From assembly GCA_000155695.1 (NCBI GenBank), contig DS990592.1, positions 3,596,335 through 3,660,334 on the forward strand: 64,000 nucleotides of DNA, in the 5' to 3' direction. Made by a program: the position numbers and the translations under genes. The notes beneath the pieces were generated by a model. It saw only the letters and a program-made list of their open reading frames with translations. It was not told where the DNA came from and did no database searches. The DNA comes from Verrucomicrobiia bacterium DG1235 (GTDB lineage: Bacteria; Verrucomicrobiota; Verrucomicrobiia; Opitutales; Opitutaceae). Positions 56,058-63,286 of this stretch are shown piece by piece (position 1 is the first letter of the stretch; every line of letters begins with the position of its first letter).

Positions 56058-57410
56058 GTGCCCAAGCTTCTCCCCTTCGCCCTAGCAGCCATTTCCCTCC
56101 TGCTCGCCTCCTGCTCCCGTATCCAGAAAGACCGCACCGAAGACGGCCGCACCATCGTCACCCTCTGGACTAGCTGGGCCGGCACCGAACGCGCCGGTAT
56201 CGATTCCGTCATCGCCGACTACAACGCATCCCAAGACCGGATCTTCGTCCGCTCCCTCAATATCACCGACCCCCAGACCAAAATCATGCTGGCCACCGCC
56301 GGAGGGAATCCCCCCGACATCGCCATCATGAACAACCAGTTCATCGCCCCCTACGTCGAAAACAACGCCCTCACCCCCCTCGACGGACTCTGCGCCGACG
56401 CCGGCATCACCCCTGACCAATTCGTCAAAACCTTCTGGGAAACCGCCACCTACCGCGACCGCGTCTGGGCCCTCCCCCTCACCTGCTCCGTCACCACCCT
56501 CCACTACAACAAGAAAATCTTCCGCGAGCTCGGCCTCGAAGGCCCGCCCAAAACCCTCGAAGAGCTCGAGCGTATCAACGATCTCATTACCGAAAAACGC
56601 CCCGACGGCTCCATCGAACGCATCGGGCACCTCCCCCTAGAACCCGGCTGGTGGCGACCCGAATGGTCCAACTGGTTCGGCCTCGGCTCCACCGACGGAG
56701 CCGACCAAATGCTCTACCAAGCCTCCGGCTGGCTCCAAGCCGCCAACTGGCTCGCCTCCTACCACCAACGCTTCGGCAAAGACCAGCTCATCAAACTCCG
56801 CTCCGGCTTCGGACGCTTCACCTCTCCCCAAAACCCATTCTTCACCGGAAAAGTTGCTATGGTCCTGCAAGGCATCTGGATGAACCGCTTCATCGAAACC
56901 TTCGCGCCAGAAGATTTTGAATACGGCGTCGCCCCCTTCCCCGCCTCCAAAAACGCCGACATCCCCTACTTCGCCATCGCCGACGCCGACCTCGCCGTCA
57001 TCCCCAAAGGAGCCGACCACCTCGAAGAAGCCTTCGCCTTCATCCAATACCTCTCCTCCCGCGAAGGCCTAGAAACCCTCGCCCTCGCCCACGGCAAGAT
57101 GACCTCCCTCAAAGACGTGTCCCCAGAATTCTACGACAGCCATCCCCACCCCTACCTCCAAGTCCACCTAGACATCGCCAACTCCGGCTACGCCAAAGCC
57201 CGACCCCAGCTCGCCCAATACCAAAACTACTTCACCGACACCAACGAAGCCGTAAACTCCATCCTCTACGGCCTCGTCACCCCCGAAGAAGGCCTCGCCC
57301 AAATCCAATCCCGCCAACAAAAAGCCCTCGACAAAAAACAGCTCCGCTGGTCCCGCGTCGCCGACTCCTACCAAACCCTCTGGCAACAACAAATCGACAC
57401 CAACCACTAG
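56058..57410 (+). CDS. Sugar ABC transporter substrate-binding lipoprotein
   Basis: A 450-residue family 1 extracellular solute-binding protein. GTG start at 56058 gives a lipoprotein signal with lipobox 'LLASC' (Cys19). It has the typical opening 'TIVTLWTSWAGTERAGIDSV', 'GGNPPDIAIMNNQFIAPYVE', 'LPLTCSVTTLHYNKKIF' and 'FFTGKVAMVLQGIWMNRFIE'. It binds a sugar or oligosaccharide in the periplasm and delivers it to the permeases encoded downstream. A polysaccharide lyase gene in the same unit suggests the ligand is a uronate-containing oligosaccharide. Start of the operon. Confidence 0.93.
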   Translation: MPKLLPFALAAISLLLASCSRIQKDRTEDGRTIVTLWTSWAGTERAGIDSVIADYNASQDRIFVRSLNITDPQTKIMLATAGGNPPDIAIMNNQFIAPYVENNALTPLDGLCADAGITPDQFVKTFWETATYRDRVWALPLTCSVTTLHYNKKIFRELGLEGPPKTLEELERINDLITEKRPDGSIERIGHLPLEPGWWRPEWSNWFGLGSTDGADQMLYQASGWLQAANWLASYHQRFGKDQLIKLRSGFGRFTSPQNPFFTGKVAMVLQGIWMNRFIETFAPEDFEYGVAPFPASKNADIPYFAIADADLAVIPKGADHLEEAFAFIQYLSSREGLETLALAHGKMTSLKDVSPEFYDSHPHPYLQVHLDIANSGYAKARPQLAQYQNYFTDTNEAVNSILYGLVTPEEGLAQIQSRQQKALDKKQLRWSRVADSYQTLWQQQIDTNH

Positions 57411-57432
57411 CCCAACAACTCCAACAAAGGGT

Positions 57433-57492
57433 CATCAGCCCCGTCCCAACACACCCAAAAATATCCGCGTCTATCTGCGTCCATCTGCGGTT
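57433..57492 (+). repeat. Intergenic element: shared 18-mer plus three 10-nt units
   Basis: CATCAGCCCCGTCCCAAC (57433-57450) differs from the 48887 copy at one base of 18. Three decamers ATCCGCGTCT, ATCTGCGTCC and ATCTGCGGTT (57463-57492) follow in exact tandem. It ends 58 bases before the permease start. Confidence 0.8.
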
Positions 57493-57550
57493 AAAAAACC
57501 CCACCCCCTCTCACTTTCATACCTCATCATTCATAACTCATCCTTTCAAA

Positions 57551-58480
57551 GTGACCCGTACCGACAAACTCAATACAACCAAAGGCCTGCTCTTCATCAG
57601 TCCCTGGATCCTCGGGTTCCTCGCCTTCGCCCTCTATCCGCTCGTCGCCACCGTCTACTTCTCCTTCATGGACTACTCGGTGCTCGCCCCGCCCGTCGCC
57701 ATCGGCGCCGAAAACTACGCTGAGCTCGCCACCGACACCAACTTCATGAAGGCCGTCTTCAACACCGTCTTCTTCGCCGCCATCTCCGTCCCCCTCAACA
57801 CCGCCCTCGCCTGCTTCCTCGCCATCCTGCTCAACTTCAACATCCTCGGCAAAAGCTTCTTCCGCACCGCCTTCTTCCTCCCCTCCCTCGTCCCCATGGT
57901 CTGCCTCGGCGTCATCTGGCGCTGGCTGCTCAACGGAGAAGTCGGCCTCATCAACCAAACCATCGGCCCCTTCGCCGACTTCGCCAACGCCATCCTCGGC
58001 ACCACCTTCGACACCCCCGCCTGGCTCGAAGACCCAGCCTTCACCAAGCTCGGCCTCGTCGTCGCCAGCGTCTGGGGCCTCGGCCACGCCATGGTCATCT
58101 TCCTCGCCGGCCTCCAAGAAGCCCCCGTCGAGCTCTACGAAGCCGCCGAACTCGACGGAGCCGGCTTCTGGTCCAAGCTCCGCCACGTCACCATCCCCAT
58201 GGTCTCGCCCTACATCCTCTTCAACATGATCATGGGCTTCATCGCCGCCTTCCAAGTCTTCGCCGTCCCCTTCGTCATGATGGACGGCGTCAACGAGCCC
58301 CCCGGCGGCCCCGGCGGCTCCATGCTCTTCGCCGCCACTTATATTTACCTCAAAGCCTTCCAAGACTGGGAAATGGGCTACGCCTGCGCCATGGCCCTCA
58401 TCTTCTTCCTCCTCGTCGTCACCCTCACCATCACCCTCATGAAAATCTCCGAACGCCGCGTCCACTACGCCGGCAAATAA
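57551..58480 (+). CDS. Sugar ABC transporter permease, UgpA/MalF type
   Basis: A 309-residue inner-membrane permease starting at GTG 57551. It has six predicted helices and the CUT1 permease EAA loop 'LYEAAELDGAGFWSKLRHVT' followed by 'IPMVSPYILFNMIMG'. 'GLLFISPWILGFLAFALYPL' is the conserved N-terminal helix of this family. It works with the downstream second permease and an ATPase that is not encoded here. The gap before it holds the 10-nt element, and the gap after it contains the GxxExxY cassette. Confidence 0.93.
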   Translation: MTRTDKLNTTKGLLFISPWILGFLAFALYPLVATVYFSFMDYSVLAPPVAIGAENYAELATDTNFMKAVFNTVFFAAISVPLNTALACFLAILLNFNILGKSFFRTAFFLPSLVPMVCLGVIWRWLLNGEVGLINQTIGPFADFANAILGTTFDTPAWLEDPAFTKLGLVVASVWGLGHAMVIFLAGLQEAPVELYEAAELDGAGFWSKLRHVTIPMVSPYILFNMIMGFIAAFQVFAVPFVMMDGVNEPPGGPGGSMLFAATYIYLKAFQDWEMGYACAMALIFFLLVVTLTITLMKISERRVHYAGK

Positions 58481-58493
58481 CGTATCCTATTTC

Positions 58494-58557
58494 TAACCAC
58501 AAAATTCACAAAACCCAACCCGATCACTTTTGTGCCCTTTGTGCTTTCTGTCGTTAA
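58494..58557 (+). repeat. GxxExxY-flanking repeat A
   Basis: A 64-base repeat starting TAACCACAAAA and ending TGTCGTTAA. It shares the block CAACCCGATCACTTTTGTG (58516-58534) with repeat B and can fold using CACAAAA with TTTTGTG. It ends 25 bases before the GxxExxY start codon. Confidence 0.75.
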
Positions 58558-58582
58558 TTCAACCCACAATCCAACTCCCAAC

Positions 58583-58954
58583 ATGAATCCACAAATCCAA
58601 TCCCTCACCGACACGATCCGCGAGACCTCATTCGCCCTCCACACCTACCTCCGCAATGGACTCCTAGAAAAAGTCTACGAAAGCGGCCTTGCCAACCGAC
58701 TCCGCAAACAAGGCCTCTCCGTCATCCAACAACACCCCATCAACGTCTACGACGAAGACGGCAGCATACTCGGAGAATATTACGCTGATCTTTTCGTCGA
58801 AAACGAAATCATCGTAGAACTAAAAGCAGTCAAAACACTCGCCGACGAACATACCGCCCAAGTACTCGCCTACCTTCGAGCAACCAACACTCAACACGGC
58901 ATCCTCATCAACTTCGGCTCCCCAAAACCCCAAATCAAAAAATACGTCCTCTAA
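58583..58954 (+). CDS. GxxExxY protein (PDDEXK-like)
   Basis: A 123-residue protein starting at ATG 58583; an in-frame start at 58532 lies inside repeat A and is rejected. It carries the family signature 'GLLEKVY' (Gly26, Glu29, Tyr32). A nuclease-like motif 'YADLFVENEIIVELKAVKTL' gives Asp69, Glu79 and Lys81 (D-x9-E-x-K). The ending 'HTAQVLAYLRATNTQHGILI' plus 'NFGS' is characteristic. The family is common in Verrucomicrobiota and Planctomycetota and is grouped with PDDEXK_3; its function is unknown. It interrupts a sugar ABC operon, and its stop codon is the first base of repeat B. Both flanking repeats suggest the gene and repeats arrived together. Confidence 0.9.
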   Translation: MNPQIQSLTDTIRETSFALHTYLRNGLLEKVYESGLANRLRKQGLSVIQQHPINVYDEDGSILGEYYADLFVENEIIVELKAVKTLADEHTAQVLAYLRATNTQHGILINFGSPKPQIKKYVL

Positions 58955-59016
58955 CCACAAAACCCAACTCAAGCACAACCCGATCACTTTTGTGACTCTT
59001 GTGCCTTTTGTGGTTA
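58952..59016 (+). repeat. GxxExxY-flanking repeat B
   Basis: A 65-base repeat that begins at the GxxExxY stop codon. TAACCACAAAA (58952-58962) and TTTTGTGGTTA (59006-59016) form a perfect 11-base inverted pair. CAACCCGATCACTTTTGTG (58976-58994) is shared with repeat A. It ends 31 bases before the permease start. Confidence 0.8.
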
Positions 59017-59047
59017 AAAACTAAATACCCATTTCACTCCCCTCACA

Positions 59048-59890
59048 GTGCCCACCCACCAACTCAGTCTCCTCGGCAAGATCGTCCTCTACACCCTGCT
59101 GGCTCTCTTCGCCATCCAGTTCGCCGCCCCCTTCGCCTGGATGGTCTCCACCGCCTTCAAGCCGCTCAACGAGACCATGGCCCTCCCCCCCGTCTGGATC
59201 CCCTCCGAGTGGAAATGGGAGAACTTCACCGAAGCCATCGACTCCATGGGCTTCTTCTGGCGCTACGCCGGCAACACCCTCTTCGTCGCCCTCATGTCCG
59301 TCTTCGGCTCAGTGCTCTCCAGCGCCCTCGCCGCCTACGGCTTCTCCCGCATCGACTGGCCGCACCGCGACAAAGTCTTCTACCTCTGCATCGCCACCAT
59401 GATGATCCCCTTCCCCGTCATCATGGTCCCCACCTACACCCTCTTCCGCGAACTCGACTGGATCGGCACCTTCAAGACCCTCTACGTCCCCTTCTTCCTC
59501 GGCAACGCCTTCAATATCTTCCTGCTCCGCCAATTCTTCCTCGGTATCCCAAAATCCATTACAGAGGCCGCCCGCATCGACGGCTGCTCCGAACTCCGCA
59601 TCTTCTGGCAAATCATCCTACCGCTCAGCAAGTCCGCCCTGCTCGTCATCGCCCTCTTCACCTTCATGCACAGCTGGAACGACTTCTTCGCCCCCTTCAT
59701 CTTCATCAACGACCAAGAAAACTACACCCTCGCCCTCGGCCTCCAAGCCTTCCAGTCACGCCAAGGCGGCACCGAGTGGCACTACCTCATGGCCGCCAGC
59801 ACCCTCATCATTCTCCCCCTCATCGTCCTCTTCTTCTTCACCCAAAAAACCTTCATCCAAGGCATCACCGCCACCGGCGCCAAAGGCTAA
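59048..59890 (+). CDS. Sugar ABC transporter permease, UgpE/MalG type
   Basis: A 280-residue second permease starting at GTG 59048. It shows the CUT1 MalG-type opening ('LLALFAIQFAAPFAWMVSTA', 'FKPLNETMALPP') and the EAA loop 'TEAARIDGCSELRIFWQIIL', followed by 'PLSKSALLVIALFTFMHSWN'. It has about six helices. It pairs with the permease at 57551; the two genes are separated by the GxxExxY cassette, although such pairs are normally adjacent or overlapping. The required ATPase is probably encoded elsewhere as a shared MsmX/UgpC-type protein. Confidence 0.93.
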   Translation: MPTHQLSLLGKIVLYTLLALFAIQFAAPFAWMVSTAFKPLNETMALPPVWIPSEWKWENFTEAIDSMGFFWRYAGNTLFVALMSVFGSVLSSALAAYGFSRIDWPHRDKVFYLCIATMMIPFPVIMVPTYTLFRELDWIGTFKTLYVPFFLGNAFNIFLLRQFFLGIPKSITEAARIDGCSELRIFWQIILPLSKSALLVIALFTFMHSWNDFFAPFIFINDQENYTLALGLQAFQSRQGGTEWHYLMAASTLIILPLIVLFFFTQKTFIQGITATGAKG

Positions 59891-59918
59891 CCGGGAGCAA
59901 ACGCGACCGCACAACCGA

Positions 59919-59947
59919 ATCTGAGTTCATCTGAGTAATCTGTGGGC
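59919..59947 (+). repeat. Intergenic 10-nt tandem repeat
   Basis: Units ATCTGAGTTC, ATCTGAGTA and ATCTGTGGGC lie between the second permease and the polysaccharide lyase gene. They follow the same ATCTGNGT scheme as the 57463-57492 units. The run ends 42 bases before the next start codon. Confidence 0.7.
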
Positions 59948-59989
59948 AAATAAGCACAGCCCACATTCCACTTACCGCTCCCAATCCCA

Positions 59990-61909
59990 ATGTCTCCCTT
60001 CCCTACTACTCTCCTCCTTCTAAGCCTCGCCACCCTCCTCCAGGCCCAAGAAACCACACCAACCTCATGGCGCTCCACCCTCTACCCCGAAAACTGGCAG
60101 CCACCCCACAAAACAACCAACACCACACCCCGCGACTTCGCCACCGACACTTTCCTGCAAGACTACTCCTACGCCGGCTACCACATGGGCGAACGCCCTC
60201 TCCCGCAGCCCGACAGCGCCATCTTCAACGCCGTCACCGACTTCGCCGCCGACCCCTCCGGCACCCTCGATTCCACCTCCGCCATCCAAGCAGCCATCGA
60301 CGCCGCCAGCCAAAACGGCGGAGGCATCGTCTTCCTCCCGACTGGCACCTACCGCCTCTCCCTTCCTGCCGACGCCGACACCTGCCTCCACATCGACGCC
60401 TCAAACATCGTCCTCCGCGGAGCAGGCGCCGACCGTACCTATCTTTTCAATACGAGCACCGAAATGCGAAACGCGGAAATCATCCGCATCCGCCCGCCCG
60501 ACTGGGGCAGCTGGACCACCGAATCCTCCACCCCCATCCTCCTCGCCTCCGATGCCCTCGGTCCCACTACCACCCTTCAGCTCAACTCCACCACCGGCCT
60601 CGCCATCGGCGATTGGATCGTCGTCCACAACCCCGCCACCAACGCTTTCGTCGAAGACCTGAAAATGGGCGCCGGCTCCGACGGCGTATCCTGGCTCGAT
60701 CAAGCCGACTCCGTACGCGGTCCGCGCATTCTTCGCCAACTCACCGCCGTCGATTCCCAAACCAATACCATCACCATCGATATCCCCACCCGCTGGTTCC
60801 TCAAAATCCGCGACGGCGCTCGCGTCTACAAAACCGCCTCCCACCTCGCCGAAGTCGGCCTCGAACACTTCTCCATCGGCAACGCCCGCGTACCCGGCTC
60901 CACCTGGGGCGAATCCGACTACACAGACTCCGCGAATTCCGCCTACCACGCCCACGACTCCTTCGCCATCGAAATGCGAGGCGTCGTCAACGGATGGATA
61001 CAAAACATCTCCTCCTACAATCCCGGCAACGACAACGACGTCCACCTCCTCTCAAACGGCGTCAAACTCGAGTGGTCCCGCAATATCACCCTCTACCGCC
61101 TCAACCTCCAATACGCCCAGTACGGAGGAGGAGGAGGAAACGGCTACATGATCCGCCTCAACTCCGCCAACGAATGCCTCATCGCCGATTCCAAAGTCGG
61201 AAACTGCCGCCACGGTATCGTCATGTGGCGCATGGAAAATTCCGGCAACGTCGTCACCCGCTGCTACGACCACGACTCCGGTATCCAAATCGCCGACACA
61301 GAACCACAACTCACCGCCGGACGCGGCAGCGATCATCACGGCGTCTTCTCCCACTCCAACCTCTTCGACAACAACCGCATCGAACGCTCCTACCTCGAAG
61401 CAGCCTACCGCGGCGACTGGGGCGGCAACCCCGACCACGGCACCACCTCCAGCCAAACCCTCTTCTGGAATAACGAAGGCTCCGCCTACCACCCAAACGC
61501 CAACTACATCATCCACTCCGAACAATTCGGTCACGGCTACATCATCGGCACCCGTGGCCAAGCCCCCGACATCCGCCTCGACGAAAAACGCCCCGACTCC
61601 GCCACCCGCACCACTCCCATTGACTTCACCGAAGGCATCGGCCAAGGCGACACCCTGTATCCAAAATCCATCTACCAAGACCAACTCACTCGCCGTCTCG
61701 GCATCGATGCCCTCAGCCCAACACTCCAAGCCGATCAAACAGATGACTCTCTCACCTTAAATTGGCAAGCCACCCCAAGCCTTCCTTGGAAACTAGAGCA
61801 TTCCTCTAACCTTCAGATCTGGCAGCCGCTCGACATCCCAGCCAACGACACCCAATCACAACCCCACTCGGACTCCCCCAGCTTCTACCGTCTCAACTCC
61901 TCAGACTAG
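59990..61909 (+). CDS. Secreted right-handed beta-helix protein, pectate lyase superfamily
   Basis: A 639-residue exported protein with signal peptide (residues 1-19). The domain begins 'NAVTDFAADPSGTLDSTSAI' with 'QAAIDAASQNGGGIVFLPTG', the Pectate_lyase_3 signature. The middle has parallel-helix rungs ('GWIQNISSYNPGNDNDVHLL', 'NRIERSYLEAAYRGDWGGNP'). It ends with the verrucomicrobial module 'LEHSSNLQIWQPLDI' to 'SFYRLNSSD'. The fold suits a lyase or hydrolase acting on uronate-rich polysaccharide; the catalytic residues were not assigned. Placement directly behind the sugar permease genes suggests that it feeds the transporter. Confidence 0.85.
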   Translation: MSPFPTTLLLLSLATLLQAQETTPTSWRSTLYPENWQPPHKTTNTTPRDFATDTFLQDYSYAGYHMGERPLPQPDSAIFNAVTDFAADPSGTLDSTSAIQAAIDAASQNGGGIVFLPTGTYRLSLPADADTCLHIDASNIVLRGAGADRTYLFNTSTEMRNAEIIRIRPPDWGSWTTESSTPILLASDALGPTTTLQLNSTTGLAIGDWIVVHNPATNAFVEDLKMGAGSDGVSWLDQADSVRGPRILRQLTAVDSQTNTITIDIPTRWFLKIRDGARVYKTASHLAEVGLEHFSIGNARVPGSTWGESDYTDSANSAYHAHDSFAIEMRGVVNGWIQNISSYNPGNDNDVHLLSNGVKLEWSRNITLYRLNLQYAQYGGGGGNGYMIRLNSANECLIADSKVGNCRHGIVMWRMENSGNVVTRCYDHDSGIQIADTEPQLTAGRGSDHHGVFSHSNLFDNNRIERSYLEAAYRGDWGGNPDHGTTSSQTLFWNNEGSAYHPNANYIIHSEQFGHGYIIGTRGQAPDIRLDEKRPDSATRTTPIDFTEGIGQGDTLYPKSIYQDQLTRRLGIDALSPTLQADQTDDSLTLNWQATPSLPWKLEHSSNLQIWQPLDIPANDTQSQPHSDSPSFYRLNSSD

Positions 61910-62059
61910 GGCCCGCAGTCTGACCTCCTTGAGCCTTCGCGAACATCAAACTCTCCTTATCGCCGAGTTCCAAGTTCGGCAGCCATAGGCTCACTAGGAA
62001 GCTTGCCATTGCCAAGCTGATCCGCGAGCGTGCGGCGAATAAGTCTGGCTCGTCTCCCT

Positions 62060-63232
62060 ATGTCAAAAGCTGAATCATTGGATATTTCATTCCCTGCCTT
62101 AGAAGGTGGGTGGGTAGACATTCTCGTCATCGCGGGGGAACACTCTGGTGACGAGCATGCAGCGAGGATGATGAAATCTGCTATGGCCCAAAAAGACGGT
62201 TTCCACGTTTGCGCCATCGGCGGTCGGCACCTTCAGGCCACAGGGGCGCAAATGCTTTTTGATCTGATCGAACACTCGGCCATCAGATTGGGCGAGGAGC
62301 TGAAGCGCTTTAACGAGTATAAACCAATTATAAATGAAACCATTAATTGGATACGAACATACCGACCCAAGATGATCGTCTTCGTGGATTGCCCTGAGAT
62401 GAATTTGCGAATCGCCAGATACCTTATGGACAAGGGAATCGCAAACAAAGCCGGCGGCGATGTGAAACTACTCTACTACATCAGTCCACAAGTGTTGCAC
62501 TGGAAAGCGAAGCAGAAGCTCAATATAGCCAAAATGCTCGATTCGTTGGCAGTTATATTCCCGTTCGAAGTCGACGCTTTCGAAAAGACCAAGCTAGACA
62601 CTCGTTTCGTAGGGCACCCTTACTTATCTAGTGATTACGATTTGCCTATTAGCTATGATCCGGCGGGACCTATCCTGTTTCTTCCAGGAAGCAGTAAGGA
62701 TACGATTGAGAGAATCACTCCGATTCTCTTTTCAGCTTTCAGCGAATGCTTAAAAAGTAAGAGCAAACTGAGAGCAATTTGCATTTATGCCTCCGAAGAG
62801 CTGAAACAGTCTCTCCAACGCATTCTAAAAAAGTATCCAGATGTTGATGCACGAATCGAATTAAGTCCAAAATACGACGGAATTGGAGCTCGTGCCGTTT
62901 TCACAAGTTCGGGAACGATGTCATTGAATTGCGCCCTCGCGAATATTCCTGGAGCAGTCGTAAATCGTACGAGCCCCGCCAAGTATATGATGGGGAAAAT
63001 GCGAGTCAAAGTGCCATATATCGGGATTGCAAATATCATACTCGGCAAGCCCATCTACCCTGAATACCTACAAGGCGAAGCAACCAAAGAACGGATCGCG
63101 CTAGAGATTAGCGACTGTATCGAAAATGTGGAGCGAATTAAGCAGACTCGCAATTGGGCAGCTGAACTAAGAGAGCTTCTGGACAAACCGAGTTCCGGCG
63201 GTCCCGCAGAATGGTTGCTCGATTACTGGTAA
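62060..63232 (+). CDS. lpxB: Lipid-A-disaccharide synthase
   Basis: A 390-residue GT19 enzyme that joins UDP-diacylglucosamine and lipid X to form the lipid A disaccharide. Start at ATG 62060; a GTG 30 bases upstream is less likely. Motifs are 'DILVIAGEHSGDEHAARM' (LpxB 'IAGExSGD'), 'LLYYISPQVLHWKAKQKLNI', 'ILFLPGSSKDTIERITPILF' and 'ARAVFTSSGTMSLNCALAN'. LpxB usually has 'SPSVWAW' where this has 'SPQVLHW', so it is a divergent member. The gene lacks the C-rich codon use of the neighbouring + genes and is AT-richer, which suggests a transfer or a recent inversion. No other lpx gene is near. Confidence 0.85.
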   Translation: MSKAESLDISFPALEGGWVDILVIAGEHSGDEHAARMMKSAMAQKDGFHVCAIGGRHLQATGAQMLFDLIEHSAIRLGEELKRFNEYKPIINETINWIRTYRPKMIVFVDCPEMNLRIARYLMDKGIANKAGGDVKLLYYISPQVLHWKAKQKLNIAKMLDSLAVIFPFEVDAFEKTKLDTRFVGHPYLSSDYDLPISYDPAGPILFLPGSSKDTIERITPILFSAFSECLKSKSKLRAICIYASEELKQSLQRILKKYPDVDARIELSPKYDGIGARAVFTSSGTMSLNCALANIPGAVVNRTSPAKYMMGKMRVKVPYIGIANIILGKPIYPEYLQGEATKERIALEISDCIENVERIKQTRNWAAELRELLDKPSSGGPAEWLLDYW

Positions 63233-63286
63233 ACGAACGGAACGCCAAGGGGGCACATAAATAATCTTCGTGGGCAAATAAAATGC

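Noticed and set aside
57527-58465. Minus-strand frame of 312 residues rich in Glu, Gly and Asp
   Set aside because: It is the antisense shadow of the sugar permease, created by C-rich codons; no start context or family.
48887-59947. CRISPR array suspected from short repeats
   Set aside because: The repeats are 7-18 bases, adjacent or dispersed, without spacers of constant length, and no cas gene is present.
60067-61473. Plus-strand frame of 468 residues rich in Arg, Pro and His
   Set aside because: It is the alternative frame of the polysaccharide lyase gene.
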